A program made the translations under genes and the position numbers. From Agelas oroides (taxonomy: Eukaryota > Porifera > Demospongiae > Agelasida > Agelasidae), in contig OX422198.1 in NCBI GenBank assembly GCA_949130485.1, positions 2,235,262 through 2,299,261 of the forward strand: a DNA stretch of 64,000 nucleotides. Direction: 5' to 3'. How positions within the stretch are numbered: the stretch's first letter is position 1; every line of letters begins with the position of its first letter. The notes beneath the pieces were generated by a model. That model did no database searches. It was not told the DNA's origin and saw only the letters and a list, made by a program, of their open reading frames with translations. Positions 1 to 12,000 of the stretch are shown here, piece by piece.

Positions 1-1
1 A

Positions 2-3000
2 AAGCCAGCTGAGGATGAGCACATATTGTTACTAAATGAAGGGACCAAGAAAACACTAACTGCTGGGAGAGTGGCTTACTATGTTTTATGTGTTCTGATA
101 GTGGTGGCAGTTTGGAGTGTGGCACTACTACCATCCGTCCTTACTTTCTCTATCATCAGATCACCTGTTCAGGTATAGACCAGAGTAACACTTGTTTTAC
201 AAGTGTAGCTTGTGGTTACCCTAACCCAACACAATCATGAGACATTGTATGTTGTGGTTTATCAAGTTACATGATTAATAGCTCCAGGCTTTTTGCTCCA
301 GCATGCATCTTTTAGCTACATAATTACTTGTTGGGTGAGGCTGAGTACAGACATGAGGTTGACAAACCCTAGAAGGTCATGATACTAGCTATATACCATA
401 TTTTCAGGAGATGTGATATTTTCATGCCCACCTCTCACACAGTTAGTCTAGCCCTAATTTTGTACACTTGCAGTGACTCTGCAGTGCCTCTTTTGTCATG
501 CGCTTGCTTATGCAATAACAGCAAATGGTGTCTGCCTTCATTTGGTGTGGTGAGCATGAGTGAGCAGCACCCAGCTCGGGTAAAGGGTCATGCAAAAACA
601 ATGCTCATTCATGGCAGAAATTTAGCTCATGATTGGAGTGCAAGGCTTGGCCATGCCTGTGTAGCTACCCAGGCTAACAAACCTGCATGGTCTGTCTGTG
701 CCAAAATAAATTTTGAAGCTGGTCTATCATAGTATAGCTTACAAGAGTGAGAATATAATTAAGTTGCTGTGCATGCTTCAACTTTAGTTGTCTTCATATT
801 CCTGGTCTCTGTCATGTTGATGCTACAGCCTGGCAGCAGCCTTCTACTCTCTCTTTCACTAAGCTGAAGTGAAAGTGCACTTAGCCGTACATAGGCATTC
901 ATTGTGAAACATTTGAGTGTGTTTGAAATTTACATTAGTGGTCAGTCCAAGGAACAAGCAGACATGCACATGCAAAGTGCGGTCTTACTTGTGTGGGGCA
1001 CATTGCCGTAATCTCTCAAAAGTACGTGTATGTTTAAGAGTTGTGATATTTCTCTCGAAAATACGCCCACCACGTGTAGTTGGTCTACACCTATTTATGT
1101 ACGCATGCAGTGATTCTCCAATGCCTCTTTTGTCATGCGCTTGCTTATGCGATGTGTCTGCCTTCATTTATTAGTCCCTCCTCTTGCACAGAGCTGCTTC
1201 GTTGGTGCTTCTTTCATAACATAGCCGCATGTACTAGGATAGGTGGGCTTTCGAGAGAAAGCACCCTTTGCAACAACGTGATTCAAAAAAGTGGGTTGGG
1301 CTTATTTTTGAGGGTGGGCCTATTTTCGGGAGATTACGGTACATGTAACTACTATTGAGGCATCATGGAGTGCAGTTTAGACTTGGAAGTACGTAGTTAT
1401 ATTAGATTGCCTCTAAGAACTTTTCATGTATGTCAAGCTTTTTAAGCCTGAGAATTACATTAAGAGCCACCTCAAAATTTCAGCACTGAACTTTGAGCCT
1501 TGTATAGGTCATGACAAGCATTATTTTATTTCCCCACCTTGCTCCCCTGGAAATTTTTTCTGAATTAGATGCTTTGGGTTGCTTCTGAGGCAATTTTTGG
1601 ACCAAAACGTGCTTTATTACTAGTCTGATAAGAGTATCAAGCAATAGTTCATTCCGGGCTTGATAGCTTGTGGCATCAATTGGACACAGGTATCAGCTTG
1701 GTTCCTAGGCCTAGCTCTCCTTACCCAGTTTCTTTTGTCCTCATTCACCTTGCCAAGATGGTCGCTGTCCGAATTAAGTACAATCTAAACACAGGGATAC
1801 TCGCTCATCTTGAGTTTACTTGCTAGCCAGTGTGAGTAAATGTACTCAGGATTGTGTATCCTAGAAGGTAAAACATAACTACCTGGGCTGAGGTCACTCA
1901 CTACCACAAAGTATAGTAGCTACTACAAATATCACTACTCTGCAAAAACAAGTTGTATTAATTGGTTGCTTTGACAACAATCGGTTACCTTGGTTGCGTA
2001 CAACCTGGAGAGTGGGTGTTTATGGGAGGTTTACTTTGACTAATTGCATAAAGCAACATGAAAGGCAACTGACCAGTTTATCTTACAACACTGCAAAAAC
2101 CACTTGGTTAAAATGACCACGAGTGAAGGTTACTGCAGTTTCAGGGTTCATTGAACAGAATCAAAAACACAATTGTCATCAATCAACCCCCTCACAACCC
2201 CCTCCAATCCATCAAAGTTCAAACAGCTAGCAGAGACACTTGTCTGCTAGCCAATATATACAAGTGTATATGCATCCATCTGCTGGCTGTTATCCGGTTC
2301 AGAACCAGATAATAGCCAGCAGGTGGATGCATATCAAATGTCTGTGCAGGCCCGTAGCCAGGATTTTCAGAAGGGGGGTTACATGGGTGCATGTCTGATG
2401 TGTATGTATGCATGCACAAGCATGGAAGACTAAGGGGGCATCTCCAAACTATTTTTTCCAAAATAACGTCATTTTGACGTTTAGGGGGGAAGGGGGTTAG
2501 CCACGTGACGTTTTGTCTGCCAACAAAATGTCGGTACAGACGACACTGTTTGGCACCGTGCTTCAGGAGAAAACAATTTACGATCATCCAACAACTCAGT
2601 ATGAGCAGTTCATCGAGCGGCATTACGGCAGACACAAGGGTAGTGCAAGTCAAAAGCAACGGTGATCTCCGATGTTTATTTTCATAGTACTTCAACTTTA
2701 TAAACTGTTTTTTTTCCTATAAACACACATCATACAATTGACATAATGTCTTGAATTTCATATTTCATTTCCTGCAGAGGAGATAAAAAGGTGTGACGTT
2801 ATGGGGGGGAGGGGGGGGGTTCCAACTTAATGTCACAATGACGTTATTTTGGAAAAAATAGTTTGGAGACGCCCCCTAGACACACATCATACAATTGACA
2901 TGATGTCATATTTCATTTCCTGCAGAGGAGATAAAAAGGTGTGACGTTATGGGGGGGATGGGGGGGGGGGGGTTCCAACTTAATGTCACAATGACGTTAT

Positions 3001-6000
3001 TTTGGAAAAAATAGTTTGGAGATGCCCCCTAAGGGGTCTGGGGGCATGCTCCGCCGGAAAATTTGTAGAAATTAGAAGCTCTGAGGTTGCTTCTGAGGCC
3101 ACTTTGGGACAGAAGCAGAGCCGTAATACTAGTACGTAGCTACGTGGCTCGCAGAGTATTGCATCCAATTTTAGATGTCCATATATGCGTTTGATAACCC
3201 ATCTGACATCAGATTTCCACGAGAGAAGGTGCTACGGTTGGCAGAACAGCAGGCAGTAACTTACTAGAAGGACAACTGGTAAACTCTCGAACGCCTGAAA
3301 TAGCGATTTATATACGCACGCATTTACACGCATCCTTCTCTCGCATCAGCTAGCGTAAACTGCTTACACGTGCGTTCCGAAATCCTCCTTGAACAACTGG
3401 GGATGCATGGCTGCAACCAAACTCGTTTGTAAAGCGGCGATTCTCAATGGAAGCTATATTAGTAGACTATTTACAAACGGTAGGGCAATTAGCTAGGCGA
3501 TGTATAAATCTTTTGGAGGTCAAAAGGGGGGTTCGAGCGAACCCCCTCGAACCCCCCCTGCCTATACGGGCCTGCTGTGCTACCTCTTTGAAGCTAGATG
3601 GAGTTATGAGTTATAATTGTGTTGTGGAATTCCTTTAATCATGCTACCGTTGAATGAACCTTGAAACTGCAGTCACCATGCACTTGTGGTCATTTTAACC
3701 AAGTATTTTTTTGCAGTGAACCACATTACTACACACTGAGAACCCTCAAAACATCTGTGAAGGAGTCATTACAAATGCACTTCAGTGTTGTAGTAAGGAA
3801 CTTTCATGTAACCATGCAGATGAGGGAATCTTTCAGTGCAACTGTGGTTGTAATATGAACTGGGAAGCCGTCTCTTGGGATGCCTTATGCAATTACCTTT
3901 TAATACCAATGTAAAGCTCTAATAACCACTGTTTCTTCAGTTTGTCTGCAACCAGGGTAACCACTCTGTGGTTAAAACAATCAACTTGTTTTTGCAGTGA
4001 TATAGCTATATTGTAATCTCAATCTGAGCTGTGCCTCGCCCTCAAAGTATTGGGGGAAGTGGTAAAACCAGGAACGATGGAAGTGGAAACGGAAATGGAA
4101 ATTCACTCATCACTCTCACTCGCAGTGCCGTAGTTGCTTGCAGTGCTAGTGCCCTCGAAGTTGCAGTCCCCTTTGAATTCTGCTACTGTTCTGTATAAAT
4201 AACAGCACATGACTTCAGACAGCTTTTACTGAAAAGGGAGCCCTCCAGATGCCCCTTCAGAGTTCAGACCCAAGAGAGCCGCTCTAATTAAGGCATTATT
4301 ATTTGTCGGAATGCTAGTCGCATTTCCAGACTACACGGAAGAAGGTGGCTTTCCAAGCATCTAACTTACAGTGGCTTGTCTCGCGAGCCAGCTTATGGCT
4401 CATGAGACTGCAGGGCTGTGACCAGGTGAGCTTATATACAAGTCATGTGGCTCAGCGTAATGTGAATAGCAGCATTCAACATTCAATTGCAAGGACACTA
4501 AGCTCACCAACCAATGAAATTTTAGAACATTTGAATTCTGTTTACTGATAATAGCTCACAGCTGACACTTCTTTAACTGGATGTTGCTGTACACTGCAAG
4601 TTTGATGCTTGGCAAGCCGCCTTCCTCCGTGTAGTCTGGGAACAAGTAGCATCTGTATTCCAATGAATAATAATGTGCCTTAATTAGAGCAGCTCTCTTG
4701 CGTCTGAACTCTGAAGGGGCATCTGGAGGGCTCCCCTTTTTAGTGACAGCTGTCCAAAATTCGTGTGCTGTTAATTTGGCCAGGCAAACTAGATTTTTTG
4801 TCTCGCATCAGCCACTTACTTGATTTGCATGCGGACGGGCAGTCATTATCAGAGAGTCGATAGACTCTCTATGTAGGAATGGCGCCGACATATATGCAGT
4901 ACTTAAGCAAAACCCATATAACTTCACCACAAACACGCTAAAAGCTTATTTAAGCACCCAGGCTTCCTCTTTGAGTGGCTTTGTGATCAGCAAGACTCAT
5001 ATAAGTGGCCAAAAGCCACGCAGAAGGCAGTTAAACGCAAAAGTGTGCGCTAGCGAAAGTGCCATTTTTCTCATTCTTCTTGTCACGACCACAATGTTCA
5101 ACAACGATATCTATCAAAAACGGTTTAAGTACTTACCGTCATTTTAGCACGAAACTGATCCTTGTCACAACGCGGAGCTCTACGACCAATGGGCGTCTTC
5201 ATAGCTTCAAATTCACCGTGGTCAACAAAAGCCATTCACAAACTGTGGCTACTCCGAGCAACTGTACAGCACTGCGAGTGAGTTTGCATTTCCATTTCCG
5301 TTTCCATTTCCGTTTCCATTTCCATCGTTCCTGGTTTTACCACTTCCCCAAAGTATTGTACATTTTTCCAGTACGTACTGTAGGCATGGGTTGTTAGCTG
5401 GCAGCAAGAAACCATGCACTTCACAGTTAATAAGAAGTAAGCTTAAATGTGTTGGCAAAGTCACAGACACATGGTTGTGCAAAAACAAATTTATGGTGGT
5501 TGACAGTCGTGAGAAGCATACAATGGAGAGTATTATTCGCGGTCATCACGTATACAAAGAAGTTTGACGGCCAGTTGTGGGGGAGAGACATTTCTTAGAG
5601 TGGGATAGGGGCAATGCTCAGGACCAATATGCTGCATGCCTTGTGAAGGATGGCACTATTGTTGGGCCACAGAAATGCCTTATTTCCTTGATTACTTCCT
5701 GCGGGTACTATTGATACGAGGGCGGGAACAAAACGAGGGCAGGTTCAATTAACTAGCCAAGTCCGGCGAGTGCTCCAGTCATGCGCCAACGAAATGCACA
5801 CAACTGACGTCTTTGTAGGGCACAAATACTAGGGTAGTCTACAATCACTGGACTGGACTGGTGGACTGGACTGGTGGATTGGACTGGTGGACTGGACTGG
5901 TGGACTGATTTATTTTTATGCTCGCTAATGAAAACTCACCTGCATTTGGAGACATAGCCACTTTCCTTCACAGACTCTAGCTAATAACTAGAGGACATGA

Positions 6001-9000
6001 AGCATGTACACTCAATCCTATAAAGCCTACTTGGCAAGCCTTGAGGCATCTACCACTGGCAATACAGATCGATGTCGCTTGGAATGAGTTACTTGATTAT
6101 ACTTGCAGATCGATAATACTTACCATTACACTGTAACGTACTCTAAGTGCAAGTGTACAAGTCACTTATCCAACTGCAAGTGTCATGTAGCTAGTGACTA
6201 TTGTAGTCTTGTGTTGCCAGACTCGCCAGAAGGTCATGAGAGTCTGGCTATTGTGAACAGACCCTTCACTAAAGATTTGTACTCAGACGGTTGTCTACAC
6301 CATAACATTGAAGGACAAAAAAACTCTGACCTGGATGTGAAGCTCAAACTACCTCACACCATGCTGCACACTATATAAAGCAAGGCCTCACTACTGTTAT
6401 ACCACTACAGTTATTTACTTCATGTTTAAACAGAGAGAATAGTGAGTCCGGGTTTATCAAGACTAAAATGCATCATGTCTAAACCTACAGGAGAGTGAGG
6501 TCTCACAAGAGAGCACAAAAGTGATTTTTAGCACAAAAAATGTCAGTCCACCAGTCCAGTCCACCAGTCCAGTCCACTAGTCCAGTCCAGTGATTGTAGA
6601 CTACCAAATACTAGGTACGTACAGTGCAGTACAGTGCGTGATTACAGACCCATTAGACAAGCGATCTGAGTCGTCCAAGTCGTCCTTGTTGCCAGCAATG
6701 AGTGTGGCTGCGTAACCATGCGTGAAGTATTAGTATTCGAGGGCGGGATTAATTTTCTTCAGCTCAAGCGAGCACATGCGTGCGGGGTTGAATCAAGGGC
6801 AGAAAGAAATCAAGGAAATATGGTATATATACATACCACGACAATCATGTTTATCATAGACTACACATAATGTGTGGCTCACTCATATTTCTTTCACCAC
6901 TCTTTAGGCACCCTTGGCAGAAGCATACACTACCAACACAACACCAAACTGCTCAATATATACAGAAGACACTGGTAACTCTTCATCTTATTCAGTATTT
7001 TACTTACACATTGCATGGTTCAACAACCTACAATTGGCCTGACACCATGGCCGTAGCAAGCAGTCAGGCATGGCCTCAGAAGCAATTTGTGAGTGTTAAA
7101 TTTAAAAAAGTAACATGCCCCCAGACCCTCCTAGCTGCTGTGTGCTTTAGCTTACAGCAACAGGACTTTGGCCACACCATCTTTAAATAGCTTGCTACAG
7201 CCCAGCATACTATAATAACAGTAAGTCATTTGTGTACCGACCTTCCCTCTGTATACAGCTGTATACAGAGGGAACCTTACTCATGCATATTCCCGATTGT
7301 GATGCAGTATGATTTAGTGTGTTGTAGTATGTTGTTTGAAGTTGGGCTCTTCTCTCCTATGTCCACCACGTGTCCATCTGATGTCATTCACATAGTGAAT
7401 GATTCCAACCACCCTTCCATTTTCAGGTCCAAAACAGTGTAGGTCTGGGAATGAGGTTGTTAAATGTCCTCCACACGATCCACAACCTAACTAGAGGTCT
7501 TCAGAGAAGATCTACCCCGCGCAACTTTAATGTCAGCAAACTGAGCTGTTTGTTAGCTACCAATGCATATAACTATTGCATATTACACAGTCCACATCAT
7601 ATTACATAGGGTATCTACACTACAATATTAAGCTTAGCTGGTTGTAGGGATGGAAGATCAAAGGGTTTTTATACTTTTAAACTGAAGGGCTACTCTTGTC
7701 CCCAGCCTGCCACATCCCCTGATGGCTGTCAGCAAATATTTGCTGACCAACTTCACAGAGTAACTGATCAACTTCATAGAGTAACTGACCGGCCTCATAA
7801 AGTAAATGAGCGACCTCATGAAGTAACTGACTGACATCATCAAGCCCGCGTAGGAGTATTCGAGCTAATAACACGCCATATTTCACTCACCTGTCAAATG
7901 GTACAGTCTCGTGGCTAGCTGTCCACAAATCAAGTGGGTGTGTAGCCTCGTTCCCAGGTCCCCGCCCAGCTTTCACAATCCTGGGAAGGAGGAGGCTAGT
8001 GGACACGAACACGTGCTTGGAGTCCATACATGCCCGGTCTCTAGTCTCGGGTCTGGTTCCGAGACTACCCGGTCTCCACCATATCCAAGTGGTTGACTGT
8101 ATCAAAATGGTGGACAATGCCAATGTTAAATAGAAAAGAGCTGGAAATGCAGAGGAGTGAACTGCTTTGGTCTCTCTCAGGTATACATACATTATTCAGT
8201 TTTTAGATTGCCATGTCATTACCATGTACAACAATTGTTTAACCCAGTGAAATTAATGTGCTGATTTGAAAACTTTTCACTGGACAGACTGACTGACTGA
8301 CTGACAGAGGGACAAAACTGATTCCTTAACCCCTTCGTGCATGCATGCGCGGGGTATTTAAGCAGGCATGGCATGCTGCTGGTCTCGTTCCCAGACCACA
8401 GTTTTGAACACAAGGCTAGTGATGCTGCATGGGTAATATATCTCAATTTAACACAAGGCTACTGATGCTGAGTGGGTAATATATCTCAATTTAACACAAG
8501 GCTACTGATGCTGAGTGGGTAATATATCTCAATTTAACACAAGGCTACTGATGCTGAGTGGGTAATATATCTCAATTTAACACAAGGCTACTGATGCTGA
8601 GTGGGTAATATATCTCAATTTAACACAAGGCTAGTGATGCTGCGTGGGTAATTTAACACAAGGCTACTGATGCTGAGTGGGTAATATATCTCAATTTAAC
8701 ACAAGGCTAGTGATGCTGCGTGGGTAATTTAACACAAGGCTACTGATGCTGAGTGGGTAATATATCTCAATTTAACACAAGGCTAGTGATGCTGCGTGGG
8801 TAATTTAACACAAGGCTACTGATGCTGAGTGGGTAATATATCTCAATTTAACACAAGGCTAGTGATGCTGCGTGGGTAATTTAACACAAGGCTACTGATG
8901 CTGAGTGGGTAATATATCTCAATTTAACACAAGGCTAGTGATGCTGTGTGGGTAATTTAACACAAGGCTACTGATGCTGAGTGGGTAGTATATCTCAATT

Positions 9001-12000
9001 TAACACAAGGCTAGTGATGCTGCGTGGGTAATATATCTCAAGGCTGCTGATGCTGCATGCATGGGTAATATATCTCAATGCAACAGTGTTTTTCATTACA
9101 TGGACAGTATTCTGATTGTTGTCACCTTTAAAATTCCTGGAATCAGTGCTGGGAAGAACCATAGGTCCATTTGGTAACAAGGCAACACAATCTTGTAGAC
9201 AGATGAGTATATCCTCTGCTGTCCTTCAGGTCCTACATCCAGCGTTCATTTATGAGGGTCTTTGATGGAATCTAGATCGTTCAAACTTTTCTACTTGCCC
9301 TCTAACCCTGGTTCAAACAAATCCTTAGTAGAGATTAATAATGATGGTGTGGATTAAAGACATTGAAGACATTGGGTAAAACCTTTGAGCAATGATCACA
9401 TGGAGGTCTGTACATGGAGTGACCTCTAAACTCTTACTAAAAATGTTTCCATTTTGGCTGTAGATTCAAGCTGGAATGAGATTTTGCCATCCAACTGGAG
9501 TGTTCTAGCTGTGGAATCCAGTTCCAGAAACTACAATACTACACCTGGCTTAAACTGTAATAGAAATTGCAGTGAAGGTTTCTATCTGCACCAAGAACTA
9601 GGTTCATGCAGACCTAAATGTGGTGTGTGGCAAATCAATGCCACCCCTTCAACTACTGAGATCGTAGTAAAAATCACATCGCTGTGCTTTACGGCAAGTT
9701 TCACGATTGTGGTTCTTGTCATCTCAGCTCTTCAATGGAAGACGTAAGTTTGCTACAGCACAAACTAAGCTATCAATACTTACTGTTCCAAGGGTTTATG
9801 AAGCCATACTGTCATATCCACAGAAAATACTTTAATTGCAAGGAGATACCAATGTGTTTTAGTTGTAATGGACTAAATAGGAAGGAGTTGAACATAAACA
9901 AGTAGGCATGCATCAGTTTTATTGAGCAAAACCAGTTGTCATCACTAGGAGTTTAACATCCCATTGTTTTAAGGACTAGCAATAATTTGTTCTTTGCAAG
10001 ATACTGGCTTTGTACATCAAATTTCCATGTGACAACAACTAATCCTTGAAGTTGTGCTCATGTGTCGTGAGTGTATACTGTAATCGCTCGAAAATACGCC
10101 CATGTGGCTCCTCAAAGAGGGGGATAGGCGTGTTCGAGAGTTGTGATACTTCCCTCAAAAATAGGCCCACCTCACACATTGTTAGTCTAGCCTTATTGAT
10201 ATACAGATGCAGTGATTCTGCAATGCCTCTTATCATGCACTTGCTTATGTGACAACAGCAAATGGTGTCTGCCTTCAAATGTTGTTCTCTTGCACAGTGC
10301 CAGTGGTTCTTCGGTGCTTCTTGTTTAACAGAACCGCATTACTGCTGCATAAGTATGTGGGCATACTTTCGAGAGAAACAAAGCCCTTTGCAACAACTTT
10401 GTTCAAAAATGGGGAGTGGGCATATTTTCATGGGTGGGCCTGTTTTTAGGAGATTACAGCATAATTATGTTTTATGCTCCTGTAGGTTCACATTGCCTTC
10501 ATTTTTTCTGGTGCTTATGCTCATTGATGTCTTGGCCATTGGTGAGAATTACAACTTAAAGAACTCCATTTTTGTACATCATGCTTGTGGTGCTTTGTGT
10601 GTTCCTTCCACATGCAGTGTTACTGATAGTGATAGAAAATACTCAGATATGGTTCTGCAGTTCAGTGGATTTCATAGACAGTGTACTCAATCCATCACCC
10701 TTCTGTACCTTGTCAGGTATCTAACTACTTCGTTGATTTTGACATCCTGTGCACACATGCACAGAGTTAAGTAATTGGTCTGTGTGTGTGTGTGCATGCG
10801 TGTGCGTGTGCTGTATGTGCATGTGTGTGTGTGTGTGTGTGTAGCACATGTGCATGTGCATGTGTGCAAGCATGCACATGCATGCATGTGTGTGTGTGTG
10901 TAGCACGTCCGCATGTGCATGTATGTGTGAGCATGCACATGCATGTGTGTATCAGTTGTCATTATTTCAGTGACTTACATACATTTAATATTAGATGAAC
11001 AATTAAATCTTAGTAGCGTCTATATTGCTGTTAACCCTTTAACAACCGATGACGCCTTTGGCGTCGTCAGATTTTGGCCGCATGCATGTTATCAGTTGGC
11101 ACAATCCGTTTTGAAGATAGGTTCTGCGCTAGCAGAAAGGGTGGGACAGGGGGTGGGTGGGTGGGTCCACCGCTCTGCCTGACAGCGCATGGTGGCGGTT
11201 GCAGCTGCCTGTAGAAAAGCCTTGGTCAATGACGGGTGGGCCATTTGTCTGCTTTCTTGCACAATCGGGTGCAGAAAACGCTCCTTTCACCTTGTAGGGA
11301 CTCCATTTCTGCCAATTTAGGCAGTTTTTAGTCCAGGGGAGCGTTCTCTGGTCGGAGGGCCCTGACTATTGAACGCTCACTAATGAGTGGGTGTGTCCAA
11401 GGTTGTGACCACACAGAGAATATGTCAATAAAGCCTTGACTCAAGTTTCCAGTCTAGCTCCAAGCAAAAGTGAAAATACGGACCATGGAAGGTATCCATA
11501 GCTTAATAAACACCTCCAGTAAATAGCCTACAGTTGTTAAAGAGTTAAAGGCTCAATTGTTCCATTTGGCCACATCGTCTTCTGACTTCAACATCACACA
11601 GATGTTGCTACACAATTGAAGAAGAGACACAGGCCTGGTTACACATTTCCACAACTCCACCCTTTAAATCAAAGGTCAATGAATCCTTGTTGAAGCAAAA
11701 GAGCGAGACTAACAAAGAAGTGAAATGAGATGAAGCAAAACTACCACTTAATCCAAAAAGTCTGAGTTCCTCAAAGAAGTGGGGAGAGAAGGCAGAAAGT
11801 AGCTATGCTATGCAGGGCCGTAGGAGCAGGTCCGGCAGGTCCGGCGGCCGCCGGACCAATGTTCGGCCAACCAACCCGCGCAGAAAATGCCGTATAAGTT
11901 TCGCCGGGTGTTTTGTCCAATTCTTGCTCCAAGATTACCGTACTAGTCTAGGGACCTCGGCTTGGCGATAAAATTTCCTAGGAAATATTAGCGCTGTGAT

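Noticed and set aside
2219..2695. 158-aa minus-strand ORF
   Set aside because: Spans a hairpin and the junction of two nested mobile elements; composition is not protein-like.
5236..5424. Met/Glu or Gly/Asn repeat peptides
   Set aside because: Produced by the TTTCCATTTCCG hexamer expansion in a foldback arm.
8407..9080. Possible CRISPR array
   Set aside because: Units are contiguous with no unique spacers, and the window is eukaryotic.
10687..10962. His/Thr-rich ORFs on both strands
   Set aside because: Translation of the TG/TGCA microsatellite.
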